Below, piece after piece: positions 50,205 through 60,227 of a stretch of 64,000 nt of DNA (position 1 is its first letter; each line of letters opens with the position of its first letter). A program made the position numbers and the translations under genes. The DNA comes from Pseudoips prasinana. Its lineage: Eukaryota; Arthropoda; Insecta; Lepidoptera; Nolidae. The DNA is taken from assembly GCA_951640165.1 (NCBI GenBank), contig OX621240.1, positions 34,910,713 through 34,974,712 of the forward strand, in the 5' to 3' direction. The notes below the pieces were generated by a model that saw nothing but the letters and a program-made list of their open reading frames with translations, made no database searches and had not been told where the DNA came from.

Positions 50205-51486
50205 GGTCTTTACCTATGAAATTGCCGTTTTGTATGAAAAAATTTAAACGAATTTTTTTCATGATTTTTTTTATTTGTATTAATCGAAGTAATCACCCAT
50301 GCAATCAATGCATCTTTGCCATCGCAGTGGCAGTTTATTGATGCCCTTCTTAAAGAAATCAGCTGGACGGGAGGCAACAAATTCTTCAAAGGCATTTTGT
50401 ACTGCCTCTCGGGTATTGAATTTTTTTCCCGCCAAGAAGTTATCCAAATTCTGGAAAAAGTAGTAGTCTGTAGGCGCAAGGTCTGGTGAGTAGGGCGGAT
50501 GACGGAGAGCTTCCAACCCCAGTTCTTGCAACTTGGAGACCGTCTGCTGTGCAGTATGAGGTCGCGCGTTGTCGTGCAGGAGCAGCGGAGACGAGCGATT
50601 GACCAATGCTGGTTGGAGATGCGCCAGCTTCTCCATCATTGTGCTCAGTTCTTCACAGTACACATCTGCAGTAATGCTCACCCCGTTTGGTAAGAAGCTG
50701 TGATGAATCACACCGGCGCTAGACCACCAAACAGTGACCATCACTTTTCTAGGGGTAAGTTTTCGTTTAGGGCATTGTTTAGGTGCTGAACCAGGATCCA
50801 ACCAACTTGCTGAGCGCTTGCGGTTATCAAACAGAATCCATTTTTCATCGCAGGTAACAATGCGGTTCAAAATTCCTTCATTTGTGTGTCTGTTGAGCAG
50901 TGCAAGGCACGTCTCGACGCGTACTTCGCGCTGGCGATCATTGAGTTCGTGGGGCACCCATTTGTCAAGCTTTTTTACCTTGCCAATTTGACGCAAATGG
51001 ACCAATATTGTTTTGACGCTAACGTCGAAAGCTGCTGCTAATTCAGCCGTAGATTGTGTATCATCAGCTTCCACAACCGCCTTTAATTCGTCATTGTCGA
51101 CCAAAGTCTTCGGACGACCGCGAGGTTCATTTTTCAGGTCGAAATTTCCAGAACGGAAGCGAGCAAACCAATAACAGGTGGTGCGTTGATTTGTAGTGTT
51201 AGCTCCGTAAACGTCGTTGATGTTGCGTGCCGCTTGTGCCGCGTTGCTGCCACGACGGTACTCATATTCCATAATTACTCGAATTTTTAACGTATCCATG
51301 ATGACGAAAAAGATTGAAATGCGATGAAAATGTAACACTAATCAATAAAGAAATGACTACTTTTGGAAAAAAGAATCCATGTTTTTAAAATAAAATTAAT
51401 TTGAAATTAGAATTCTTAGCCAAACAAAAATTATTTTGATTTGAAATGGCCAGTACTGCAGAACGGCAATTTCATAGGTAAAGACC
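50205..51486 (-). mobile_element. Full-length mariner transposon
   Basis: 1,282 bp between TA dinucleotides at 50203-50204 and 51487-51488. Inverted ends of about 28 bp: GGTCTTTACCTATGAAATTG and its complement at 51459-51486. A single ORF, 50280-51338, with short UTRs. Ends, size and ORF all look intact, so it is likely young. Confidence 0.93.
50280..51338 (-). CDS. mariner transposase (DD34D)
   Basis: A 352-codon open frame. The likely start is the internal Met of MDTLKIRVIM (codon 14), giving about 339 residues, close to the usual mariner length of about 345. The N-terminal paired-type HTH region covers about residues 15-125. It is followed by the mariner signature WVPHEL at 128-133. The catalytic triad is D164 (VTCDEKWILFDN), D256 (LLLHDNARPH) and D291 (YSPDLAPTDYYFF), with 34 residues between the last two as expected for DD34D. 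It most resembles the cecropia subfamily. It cuts and reinserts the element at TA sites in the nucleus. No lesion is visible. Confidence 0.93.
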   Translation of the reverse strand: MLHFHRISIFFVIMDTLKIRVIMEYEYRRGSNAAQAARNINDVYGANTTNQRTTCYWFARFRSGNFDLKNEPRGRPKTLVDNDELKAVVEADDTQSTAELAAAFDVSVKTILVHLRQIGKVKKLDKWVPHELNDRQREVRVETCLALLNRHTNEGILNRIVTCDEKWILFDNRKRSASWLDPGSAPKQCPKRKLTPRKVMVTVWWSSAGVIHHSFLPNGVSITADVYCEELSTMMEKLAHLQPALVNRSSPLLLHDNARPHTAQQTVSKLQELGLEALRHPPYSPDLAPTDYYFFQNLDNFLAGKKFNTREAVQNAFEEFVASRPADFFKKGINKLPLRWQRCIDCMGDYFD

Positions 51487-51539
51487 TAATATAAGAAGGG
51501 TGCTGTAAATGTATGTATACTATTTTTTGTAGTGTGCCT

Positions 51540-51850
51540 CCCCGCCCAGTCTTTCATAGGGTTCCGCTGTTGGTACTGGCTTAAAGAAACTGCAAAGGCA
51601 GGTAAGATAATGACTTACAAATAACGAAAAATATAAATACACAACTGCCCAAGTGCGAGTTGGACTGGACCACGAAAGGTACTATGGAAACATTAAAAAA
51701 AAAATTGTTGTATTTACATTCTTACTATTTGTTGTTGTAGCGGCAAAATAATTATCTACGTGTTATGGATCAAGGATAGACCGATGGCCAGCAGAGGCTT
51801 GATAACAGGGTTCCGTTGGTACCTTCGAGTAAGGGACCTTAAAAATGTTG
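51540..51850. repeat. Repeat X, copy
   Basis: CCCAAGTGCGAGTTGGACTG, TACTATTTGTTGTTGTAGCG, and near-terminal GGGTTCCG...GTACC motifs at both ends (51558 and 51810). It matches 60228-60515 and is non-coding. Confidence 0.6.
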
Positions 51851-52030
51851 CACGTGTGGCACAGTCGCTTCACCTTCTTGTCCTGGGTTCGATTCCCGCG
51901 CAGGACAGCTATTTATGTGACTCGTAAATAGTAGTTCAGAATCTGGATGTACTTTGTGTCCGTCAATTATGTTTGTTAAGTACCCCGCGACAAAGGTTAT
52001 AAAATCATAAGAGCGGCGGATGTCTTAAAA
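51850..52030 (+). mobile_element. SINE S3, internally deleted head
   Basis: CACGTGTGGCACAGTCGCTT, then CCTGGGTTCGATTCCCGCGC (B box), ATGTGACTCGTAAATAGT, TTTGTGTCCGTCAATTATG, AAGTACCCCGCGAC. About 15 bp of the head is missing compared with 46568. Confidence 0.78.
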
Positions 52031-52229
52031 AAATTATGCGTATTAGGTATGTGAAGAAAGGTATTTGCATTACAAAACGATGATAAATTCACGTGATGTA
52101 TAGTGCATCAGTTACAGAATAAAGAAGAAATTGCATAAACAAGAAATCTGTTAATTTGAGGGAATACAAAGTCCATAAAGAATATACCTTTGTGAGAATT
52201 GCCATGACCAACAGTATTTATCTTAATAA

Positions 52230-52544
52230 CTAGCTGTGCCCCGCGGTTTTATCCGCGTCAAAATTTTATAAATTATCACAGTTCCTCCCCGTAGGTGATA
52301 GCGTGATTATATGAAGCCTATATGTTGACCCGACCTCTTATTAATATTCATGCGAAATTTGAAGTAGGTACCAAGTAGGGTGTCTGTTTGTCTGTATGTA
52401 TGTCCGGGCTAAACTAAAAAATGACTTCTAAAAACTATATTCTGGCTTCGATATCGATTGTAGATCACGCAACACCAAGTATCCTTTTAAAAAAATATCC
52501 AATGTACTGTTTTGACTTTCCTACGATTTTATTATATGTATAGA
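52230..52544 (-). mobile_element. Non-autonomous Helitron with an internal inversion
   Basis: Both ends are intact (CTAGCTGTGCCCCGCGG on the left, TTTTATTATATGTATAGA on the right). The segment near 52383-52425 (TGTCTGTTTGTCTGTATGTA, GTCCGGGCTAAACT) is in opposite orientation to the rest. Confidence 0.82.
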
Positions 52545-52554
52545 TTACTGGGTG

Positions 52555-52682
52555 AACTCAGGACAAAGAGACATGTTTATGCACAATTGCACATTGCAAT
52601 ATCTGTCCTGGGTGGGAATCAAACCCACGACTTCCGGCATGAAAAGCAAGCATTTGCCAACCACGCCAAGAAGCTGAGCCAA
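52555..52682 (-). mobile_element. SINE S2 head and body
   Basis: On the minus strand: CTTGGCGTGGTTGGCAAATG, CTTGCTTTTCATGCCGGAAG, GTGGGTTTGATTCCC. The tail is missing and a small duplication (GCACAATTGCACATTGC) sits in the body. Confidence 0.7.
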
Positions 52683-52684
52683 AG

Positions 52685-53022
52685 CTAATGAGATAAGCAA
52701 TGTCCTAACAAAACTCATCATTGCATAAATGCAGTAGCATACGACCGGAGCAATCTCATTATGACACTAAACTCAAAGGATCGCTCACATTTTGTTCCCT
52801 TTGCAGTAGGCAACTTCAGCTTGATTAAGTCTTTTCCCGTTTTGTTTACCTATAAGTAGAACCTCATTTATTTGGCTTAATGGATAGCTTTTATAACGTC
52901 TCTGCTGTTAATAGTTTATCCGTTAGTTGAATCTGATTCAAACGGAGTTGGATTTTTAAGTTGAAAGTCAATGTTTGTTTAAACCAATTTAAATCGTCCG
53001 TAATAAAAGGGGGCACCGACGT
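52685..53022. other. No feature recognised
   Basis: Unassigned sequence with only chance frames. Confidence 0.45.
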
Positions 53023-53024
53023 AA

Positions 53025-53290
53025 CACCGTAGTCACCGTAGCCTAGTTGGTAGTGCTCCTGCCTACGCAGCTAGTGGTCCTGGGTTCGAATCCCGGTAAG
53101 TGCACATATTTGTGTGATGAGCACGAATAGGTATTTGTTTCTGAGTCATGGATGTTTTCTATGTATTTAAGTATTTATCTATCTATATAAGTATGTATAT
53201 CGTCGCCTGGTACCCATAGTACAAGCTTTGCTTAGTTTGGCGCTAGGATGATCTGTGTGACATTGTCCCTAGATATTATTATTATTATAC
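53025..53290 (+). mobile_element. SINE S1, full length
   Basis: CACCGTAGCCTAGTTGGTAG, GTCCTGGGTTCGAATCCCGG, then body and tail as at 41369. Ends in TTATTATTAT. Confidence 0.86.
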
Positions 53291-53430
53291 TCGAGTTTCC
53301 GGGGCTCCCCCCATCAAGCGCTAGAAGAAGTCCACGGCAGGTTAGTTCTAGTCTTTGCGAGTTTAATATACCGCGGACACTTTTTGCGGGTGGCATGCGA
53401 AAACAATTCTTCTGCCTTAACAAAAAAGAA
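53291..53430 (-). mobile_element. LINE family R 3' region
   Basis: TTCCGGGGCTCCCCCCATCA, GTCCACGGCAGGTTAG and GACACTTTTTGCGGGTGGCA match 34495-34620. Confidence 0.5.
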
Positions 53431-53668
53431 AAATGTTCGGTAACAATAACAATATGATGAAAATGAATCAGCTACTAACTATAAATCATCTTCTGGCCAC
53501 TCGTCTTTCACAGCCATCATATATCTTACCTACTATTGACGTATGATGATGATGTTGTAACCCACCTTTATGATCTTCTATTACTTATAAAAATACTATA
53601 CCTCAATAGTCTACCTGAAGCGTGTTCCACAAATAATGAGGTTCGAGCTCAAAATTAGGTCGGAAGTA

Positions 53669-54058
53669 GTGGAAATCTTTGGACGAGTGTTTTTATTGAC
53701 CTTTTTTATCGATGCTATGCTCTCTTCGATCTTCAATCGGTCCAGCGGTTTGCATCTACACTAATTTTCAGATCAGCTATAAAAAGTTCACTGCTAAACA
53801 AAAGCCTCCCCCAAGAATCAGCTTAGGGCGATATAACCTAATCGCCACACTAGGCAGACGGGTTGGCGATCGCAGTATGATGGTCATAGTGCACGGAGAG
53901 ACGCTGCTGCCCGTCCTCTGGTAGATATTCCATCAGGTCGATTCTATATCTCCCACGGGATGAGATGGACTAATTCTGATATTCTGATATTCGCCGCCAT
54001 CACTACGCAGCATGCTACGCTAATTAGCTAGGCTAATTACTGTAGAGTGACCGTTGGG
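53669..54058 (-). repeat. Duplicated segment copy 1, containing an RTE derivative
   Basis: Paired with 54358-54748 at a spacing of 689 bp. Shared landmarks are GTGGAAATCTTTGGA, TTCGATCTTCAATCGG, GTTTGCATCTA, then the RTE derivative (AAGCCTCCCC, CAGACGGGTTGGCGATCGCA, CGCTGCTGCCCGTCCTCTGG) and GCTACGCTAATTA. The copies differ at many positions, so the duplication is not recent. Confidence 0.8.
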
Positions 54059-54164
54059 TAATGACCCTAACAACCGGTACTCTCACTCTCGACGTCAGTA
54101 ACCGCCTACGAATACACCTACCTAATACGATTTTTCTGATACGAAACTATTAGTATCACCCCCG

Positions 54165-54310
54165 TGTCTCGGAGAGCACGTAAAGTCATTAGTCGTTTAC
54201 CTGACTTACCTGTACCAGCAGTATCGGAAATACTGCCGGCTAGCCGTCTCATCCGATCATGAGAGCGAGCGAATAGGAAGTGAATCTGTATTTGTGCATT
54301 TTGTACCGCC
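54165..54310 (+). repeat. Repeat Y, copy
   Basis: GTGTCTCGGAGAGCACGTAA, CGTCTCATCCGATCATGAG, then GTGAATCTGTATTTGTGCA. It lies between the two halves of the 689-bp duplication. Confidence 0.5.
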
Positions 54311-54357
54311 CGGATGGCGCTCCGCTGAGGATCCATTTAACTGATCAATACGAAGTT

Positions 54358-54748
54358 GTGGAAATCTTTGGAGGAGTGTTATTATTGTAATTCGTATCGA
54401 TGCCATGCTTCCTTCGATCTTCAATCGGACTACCGGTTTGCATCTATGCTAATTTTCAGAACAGCTATGAGAAGTTCATTGCTAAACAAAAGCCTCCCCA
54501 AGAATCAGCTTAGGGATATATACCTTAATCGGCACACTTGGCAGACGGGTTGGCGATCGCAGTGTGATGGTCATAGTGCACAGAGAGACGCTGCTGCCCG
54601 TCCTCTGGTAGATATTCCCTCAGGTCAATTCTACGCCTCCCACGGGATGAGATGGAGTGATTCTGGTATTCATCGCCGTCACCACACAGTATGCTACGCT
54701 TATTAGCTACGCTAATTACTGTAGAGCGATCGTTGGGTATGACGTCCA
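54358..54748 (-). repeat. Duplicated segment copy 2, containing an RTE derivative
   Basis: Second copy of the segment at 53669. Beyond it, 54910-54960 (CGTGCTCAAACTCTCCACGT, TAACCGCCTGTGCC) continues the match to 54075-54110, after a LINE 3' end at 54755-54918. Confidence 0.8.
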
Positions 54749-54754
54749 TAAAAG

Positions 54755-54918
54755 GATTAACCTTATTTGATCTTATCTTTTGTCCGTCATTTTAGTTTGC
54801 GTAGGTAATTAATGTTTGTGTCATAATATGGCTTATTAGGTCTGTTTGTATTTTTATTTGTAACAATATTTATGTCAAGCTGTTTTTGCCTAAATAAATA
54901 AATATAAATAAAAACCCG
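54755..54918 (+). mobile_element. LINE 3' end inserted in the duplication
   Basis: ATTTTTATTTGTAACAATAT, GTCAAGCTGTTTTTGCC and TAAATAAATAAATATAAATA form a terminal UTR with polyadenylation signals. Its removal restores the similarity between the two duplicate flanks. Confidence 0.55.
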
Positions 54919-54959
54919 TGCTCAAACTCTCCACGTTATTAACCGCCTGTGCCTAAGTT

Positions 54960-55332
54960 CAAACACCTAATGGGGTTAGCAGGTTTTTGTTTGAACTCAC
55001 TATGCGATAGCTGATTACCAACACAACGTGTCACTCAAACGTTATAAGCTTCATGTCGGGTTATGTGTGTTGCGAAACGTTTTTGTCGAGCCCTGAACAG
55101 TCATTTCGACTTCCAATCTACCTGGTAAGTTTTGTACTTAAAGGAAGGGTAGGATGGCCTTGTCTTTGGTTTAAAGCAGTTTATTGCTGCTTTATTTAGG
55201 CTCAGACGTATTGGACCAATGGATTTACCTCTTAATTGTTACAGCTAAAGTGAATTTCCACAATTTCAAATGTAACGTTTAATATTTGAAATTTTCCTAT
55301 TCAATATTTTAGCGGAGAAACTAACGTGAGTA
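54960..55332. other. No gene seen
   Basis: Unassigned sequence without convincing frames. Confidence 0.45.
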
Positions 55333-55334
55333 TG

Positions 55335-55560
55335 ACGATCACTGTAGCCTAGTTGGTAGTGCTCCTGCCTACGAAGCTGGTGGTCCTGGGTTCGAATCCC
55401 GGTAAGTGCAAATATTTGTGTGATGAGCACGAATATTTGTTTCTGAGTCATGGATGTTTTCTATGTATTTTTCTATCTATATAAGTATGTATATCGTCAC
55501 CTGGTACCCATAGTACAAGTTTTGCTTAGTGTGGTTTGCTAGATATTATTATTGAAAACA
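55335..55560 (+). mobile_element. SINE S1, slightly shortened
   Basis: CACTGTAGCCTAGTTGGTAG, B box GGTTCGAATCC, body, and a 3' end truncated after GTACAAGTTTTGCTTAGTGT. Confidence 0.85.
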
Positions 55561-55850
55561 AGCCTCTCAACCCGTTATGTACGACGTGTGGACATTTATA
55601 ATGTAGGTGGTAATATGATTTTTATCAGCACGTAGCTGTAATTCCTGATAGTCCTATCAATCTTTCATTCAGTTTAAAATTAATTTTTATACATATAATG
55701 TTAAGAATCCTTACGGAATGCTCGTTGACTTGTAAAGGAACTATGGACGAGCAAATAGTTCTGAATGAACTGCGTGAAATTAGGTCAGATTATGCGAATA
55801 TTAAGCAAGTTGCTTTAACTATGAAGTATTTCTCTAAAACAACTGTTTAA
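55561..55850. other. No feature recognised
   Basis: A/T-rich sequence with short chance frames. Confidence 0.45.
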
Positions 55851-56050
55851 TATCAGATCCCTCGAGTGCTTGAAGAGTAATATTTGAAGAGAGATAATTT
55901 GAGACTAATTTATAATTTACTCTGTGTTTGTTATGAATTTTGAACCGACTTAGATGCATAATTTTTAACTCGATGCGTTTTTTATTACGGTATAATAAAA
56001 AAACGCATCGAGTTAAAAAGTATCTCTTCAAGCACTCGAGGGATCTGATA
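55851..56050. mobile_element. MITE with nested palindromes
   Basis: Terminal arms TATCAGATCCCTCGAGTGCT and AGCACTCGAGGGATCTGATA (27 bp). A second, inner palindrome TTAACTCGATGCGTTTTTTA...AAACGCATCGAGTTAA lies at 55965-56018. 200 bp, no coding. Confidence 0.82.
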
Positions 56051-56559
56051 ACATAAGAAACATTATGCTATAATACTAGGCGTTTAGGATCCTATTTTGA
56101 ATATGTTTTTTTTGGAATCCATCCTTGTTGCTCTTATATTAATTTTGTTTGTATCAGATGATACTTAAGAGTTTCAGACGGCTCAAAGTCAGCAAAAGTA
56201 CAATAGAGACGGCTTCCTGCGAGATTCAATCTGAAATATCTGAATCAATCTGAAATGGATACTATGTATACGCTGCGAAGCGCCGTGGCGCCGTGTGCCC
56301 TTCGTTCATATCTACCCACCGCAACACAAAAAAAATATAAACTAGTCAGCAAGAATGGATGGAAATTGTGTATTTTTTATTTGTGATATTTGTAAAATTG
56401 TTTAGGTGTTAATTTGTCTTATATACATTAGAGTAGATTGGTAAGTAACCACGCTTGGCGTCTTATATTAAGTATGTAAATATTATATATCTGTAAGTGA
56501 ATGTATATTCTTAAGAGAAATAAAGAATAAAGAACCAATGTAACCGACATGGCACTAAG
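56051..56559. other. No gene seen
   Basis: A/T-rich, ending in AGAGAAATAAAGAATAAAG (56513-56531), which could be the polyadenylation region of an unrecognised element. Confidence 0.4.
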
Positions 56560-56990
56560 ACATGCTAAAACTGCCCTTACTATAAGTATGGGCAGTGTTT
56601 GTTCAAGGTCCTTCTCGAATCGGATAAGAGACAGAGAGTGAGTGGTTGCCGAAAAGTGTTTTTGTGCGTCTTGGCGTGGAAACCAGGGTGGATCGGCCTA
56701 GATCGCCGTATACCTACGCTGGTGTCCACAGTGAAGTGCGTGACCAGTGCTGCAGCAGCGGAGTGGCGAGGTCTAGCAGCAGAATCGCAGAGAGGTGGTG
56801 CAGAGGTGGACATCATCAGCACCAGCTACGTGGAGGTGGCGCAGGGCGGAACTATTAAGTTCGTCAACGCTGCAGCAGAGCCAGCCTATCGGAGGGCGAT
56901 GCTGTCTTCAGCGGAGTGAAAACGAAGTCTGAGCTAAACTTGTCCGAATAAAAGTGTGCTTGTGTTGAATATAGAGGGGTTTCCATTTGA
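56560..56990 (+). other. G+C-rich island with 107-codon frame, unrecognised
   Basis: Composition rises sharply between 56640 and 56920. The frame 56599-56919 (ending AEPAYRRAMLSSAE) contains no motif I know. The GCAGCAGCG and GGTGGTGCAGAGGTGG runs suggest compositional openness. It is followed by GAATAAAAGTGTGCTTGTGT, a plausible polyadenylation site. It could be the end of an LTR element, a non-coding RNA or a relic exon. Confidence 0.3.
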
Positions 56991-57052
56991 GACCAATAAT
57001 TTGTTCAAGGTGATACGATAGTATCAATAATAATAATAATTTATTTATTTTA

Positions 57053-57783
57053 GGGCCTGTTTCACAATGTCCAGGTAAAGTCCCGAATAAGCTACTTGCA
57101 ACTTATCTATCGAATAAAGACATCGTTTGCGTTTCACAATCCATGAATAGTCCTAACTGGCAAATAAACTTCCAAGTAAACTATTTGCCAGATCAAGCTT
57201 CAGATAGCAAAGTTAACTGATGGATAAGATATCTGACAGATGTCATTCGATGCATATTTCGGTGGTGTTTATAGTTAGATTAAAATGGTAAAATTTGATA
57301 CTATTGAAGACGAAATTGATGAATTATTTGATCGTGAACCGCGCATAAATCCGACACCGCTAAGAAAAACACCACCGAAACTAACATTTGTTGACATTAA
57401 CATTTGACGACTATTTATTTGACTTTCGTACGTTTAATTTCACGCAAAAAAAAATCAATTTATGTATGTATTTTTATTTCATAAAATAATAGTTAGAAGA
57501 TAAATTTGAAAATATTTATGCAAACCCGAAAATACTAACCATAAAAAATTAGTATAAAGATATTTTTAGGTGTGTTTATCATAAGAAATGTATTTATAGG
57601 TTGTCTGTTTCGTAAGACGGAACGACAAAATGCGACGTTGCCAAACCTACCTATTAGTAACTGCCGAATAGCTATCGGCAAGGTGGTGGTGAAACGCAAT
57701 GTGTTTTATCCAGAACTTATATCTGTCAGTTTATTTGGTAATAAGCTATCCGACACTTTATCTGGACATTGTGAAACAGACCC
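57053..57783. mobile_element. Harbinger-like deletion derivative
   Basis: Terminal inverted repeats of 29 bp with two mismatches: GGGCCTGTTTCACAATGTCC and GGACATTGTGAAACAGACCC. The flanks are TTA on the left and TAA on the right, close to the TWA target of PIF/Harbinger. 731 bp with one small ORF that looks like a transposase N-terminus. Confidence 0.75.
57285..57407 (+). CDS. 40-codon remnant ORF inside the Harbinger-like element
   Basis: Reads MVKFDTIEDEIDELFDREPR then INPTPLRKTPPKLTFVDINI and a stop. Acidic and without a catalytic motif. Its position after a leader suggests the first exon or N-terminal stub of the parental transposase. Function is unlikely. Confidence 0.4.
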   Translation: MVKFDTIEDEIDELFDREPRINPTPLRKTPPKLTFVDINI

Positions 57784-58188
57784 TAAAGCAACAAGACTCA
57801 CATTTGTTTTGTAACAATAATTCTCACACCTATGTTAGTATTCCTATTCCTATAACAACACTCACACATACGAGCATTGCCACTCTTTTAACACTGGGAT
57901 GGACAGCTTGCAGCAGCGACTCACATACAGACAATCGAGTCTGCTGGCCACACAGCTCATGAAAATGTTGGGGCTGACTCGTACACGGCGCAGGGAAGCG
58001 CATCGTTTTCTCGTGTGTGTGTAACTCTGATAAGAAGAAATGAAAACATCAGAAAACTTATCGTAGTGTTCATAAAAACAATTGAGAGAGCCATAAAGAT
58101 ACAGTTTTCGTTTAAGCCGATTTCGTATCTATCGTGGCGCTTCAATAAAACATCTTTATAACATAACTTTGAAAGGCTACGGAATTAG
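57784..58188. other. No gene seen
   Basis: Unassigned sequence with CA-rich short runs (CACTCACACATACGAG) and no motif. Confidence 0.45.
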
Positions 58189-58736
58189 GTGACCCTGTCA
58201 GCGGTCGACCACGAATGTTACGATTTAGAGAGAATATATAGGGTGGAGTTTAAAACGACGAATGTATTTACTTCATTTTGTATAAAACACATGTATCCGG
58301 GAAATACTAGAAATTGTAATAGACTAGCAATGCCATTTAAAACGACGTTACTCTCCAAGAATTGTTACGTAATTAGTGTCCAAATATTTAATGCCATGCC
58401 GACAGATATTAAAATATTGCCGGTTGTACCCTTTAAGAAAACGTTAAGGGCATGGCTTCTAGAACAAATGTATTATTTTATAAATGAATTCATAACAAGG
58501 AACAAAAAATCATAATTACGTACTACATTTTGTTTTGACTACAATACTTTTTTTAATGAAATTTTTATAAATTTAATTGTGCATAACGAATGAATTATTG
58601 TAACAGTAGTGATTTGATATTCATTTGTATTTTGTATTTCCATGCTTTTGGGCTAAATGTGTGGCCTTTATTCTAATATGCAACATCATTATGTACCTAA
58701 ACATATTTTTAGTCAAGTAAATTGAATTGAATTGAA
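58189..58736 (+). pseudogene. CR1-superfamily LINE C-terminus and 3' UTR
   Basis: The frame to 58515 reads TRNCNRLAMPFKTTLLSKNC, then VQIFNAMPTDIKILPVVPFK and LRAWLLEQMYYFINEFI. It aligns with the C-terminus of the intact copy at 1074 (TRHSNKL..., VYNKLPLSI..., LKRWLIEQSFYSVDEFI). The 3' UTR ends with a TTGAA repeat at 58718-58736. 5'-truncated. Confidence 0.78.
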
Positions 58737-59099
58737 CTTCGATTCATAGAAATAAAACATGTTGTTCGTAAAATCGTTGATCGCAACGATGAAATATCTG
58801 AATTGTTTTGTCAAAATAGTTTTTTTTTTACTAACTGTCCCGGCGGACTAAGTATCTTATATTTTTTTCCCGTCAATACTGTCTAAAGTCTAATGTTGAA
58901 ATAATTATTTTAATGCATTGAAATGTATAAAATTTCGCGTTTTTCCTTCCTGAGAGAAAAAAAATAGTGCTGAAGAAACAAAGACCAAAAATAAAAACAA
59001 CGACATCTCACAGTCTTCTGTCTCATTCGCATACTAACTTTTCGTATATTGTAAAATATTTTTTAACCTAACCTCACAATTCTCCTGACAATAAGAACA
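58737..59099. other. No gene seen
   Basis: A/T-rich sequence, nothing recognised. Confidence 0.5.
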
Positions 59100-59235
59100 C
59101 ATAAAATCGAGATAGATGGAAAAGAAAGTGCCCTTGTGTTTGCGCACACACTTGTGGACTATAATATGTCCCGCAAACAAGGCTATAGTCTCTGTTGAGT
59201 GGCCGAAATTCGACCACGAGGGTGTTATTAAACTC
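59100..59235 (+). repeat. Repeat Y, copy
   Basis: AAGTGCCCTTGTGTTTGCGC, CACTTGTGGACTATAATATG and GGCCGAAATTCGACCACGAG. The GACTATAATATGTCCCG core is shared with 13080. Confidence 0.55.
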
Positions 59236-59384
59236 AAAACTGGTTAATTAATTTGATTGAACCACACCCTTTACCGGCTCTGACAATATCAATTTGCCTT
59301 TACGCTACGAACGATACACATTGGCAGATCAATTTACGAGTTCCCTTTCTAACAAACTTTTTGAAGATGAAGGGGGCCATTCAT

Positions 59385-59545
59385 ACGCTTTTCAAATTCA
59401 AAATAATTTATTCCGTTAAAATATTAAATTTTCATGGAATCGTCATTTTATTTTTCCCTACCGTGCAGTGCATGACGTGGCAGCTACGGAGAAACACTGT
59501 TAGAAAACTCAGTAGTAATCATTTATTGAAATATACTTTTTTTGT
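59385..59545 (-). mobile_element. CR1-like LINE 3' UTR
   Basis: TTTATTCCGTTAAAATATT, CCCTACCGTGCAGTGCATGA and GTTAGAAAACTCAGTAGTAA match the 3' UTR at 48905-49096, same orientation, with no coding part. Confidence 0.7.
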
Positions 59546-59840
59546 TTCTAGAAACTTGGTCATGGCTGGCCAGAAGAATCAGTTTTGTTTGTTGTAATAA
59601 TACAAACAAAACTTATTCTTCTGTTTGGGCACTCTGTATAAGCCAGGGTACCCGCGTTGGGTAAGCCATAATCGACAAACCCGATTACAGATTTCCCAAG
59701 GCGACGTTTCCATTGACCGTCAGGCCGCTTCGCTAACAACACTCGATTCTAACTCGTGCCGTGGTCACGTTTTCAATTCATATCGATTTTTAAGATGGTA
59801 CTGGAAGTAAGTGGTATTGAGTTTGTAAAACCGGCAAGGT
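59546..59840. other. Unassigned, with a small hairpin
   Basis: CAGAAGAATCAGTTTTGTTT pairs imperfectly with AAACAAAACTTATTCTTCTG (59570-59622). The following CCCAAGGCGACGTTTCCATT stretch is not recognised. Confidence 0.4.
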
Positions 59841-59844
59841 CTTC

Positions 59845-60225
59845 TCAGTTGGGGCGCATTGGATCCGGTGATAGCATTAAAGCGCGACCGTCGTTATAAA
59901 CACAAGGTCCGCCATAATGATAACATTTAATTCGTACCATAATATAGACAGAACCATTCAGACAATATGTAGTAAAAATATAGCTAAAATTTAGATAGTT
60001 AAACCTACACATGATCCTTGACAATAACTTAATTTTAGTTAGCTAAATATCGTTACTGTTATAAAATAAATCTTATTGTAAATTATTTCCTACAATCCTT
60101 GTACCTAAATATCTATATGTACCTAGAAATAATTATAAATTAATTATATATTACTGCGAACATGTTCTGACTATTTACAAGTGCTTTTTAAAGTCTACGT
60201 GAATAAAAACCTTTTTTATTTATTT
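59845..60225 (+). mobile_element. LINE family A 3' end
   Basis: Begins AGTTGGGGCGCATTGGATCC, the same 5' point as the copy at 9354, and ends GTCTACGTGAATAAAAACC with a TTTA-rich tail. Confidence 0.72.
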
Positions 60226-60227
60226 TA

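Noticed and set aside
50499..50991. Plus-strand frames of 64 and 85 codons
   Set aside because: Antisense of the mariner transposase.
54118..54336. 72-codon minus-strand frame
   Set aside because: It lies in repeat Y, and other copies of Y do not keep this frame.
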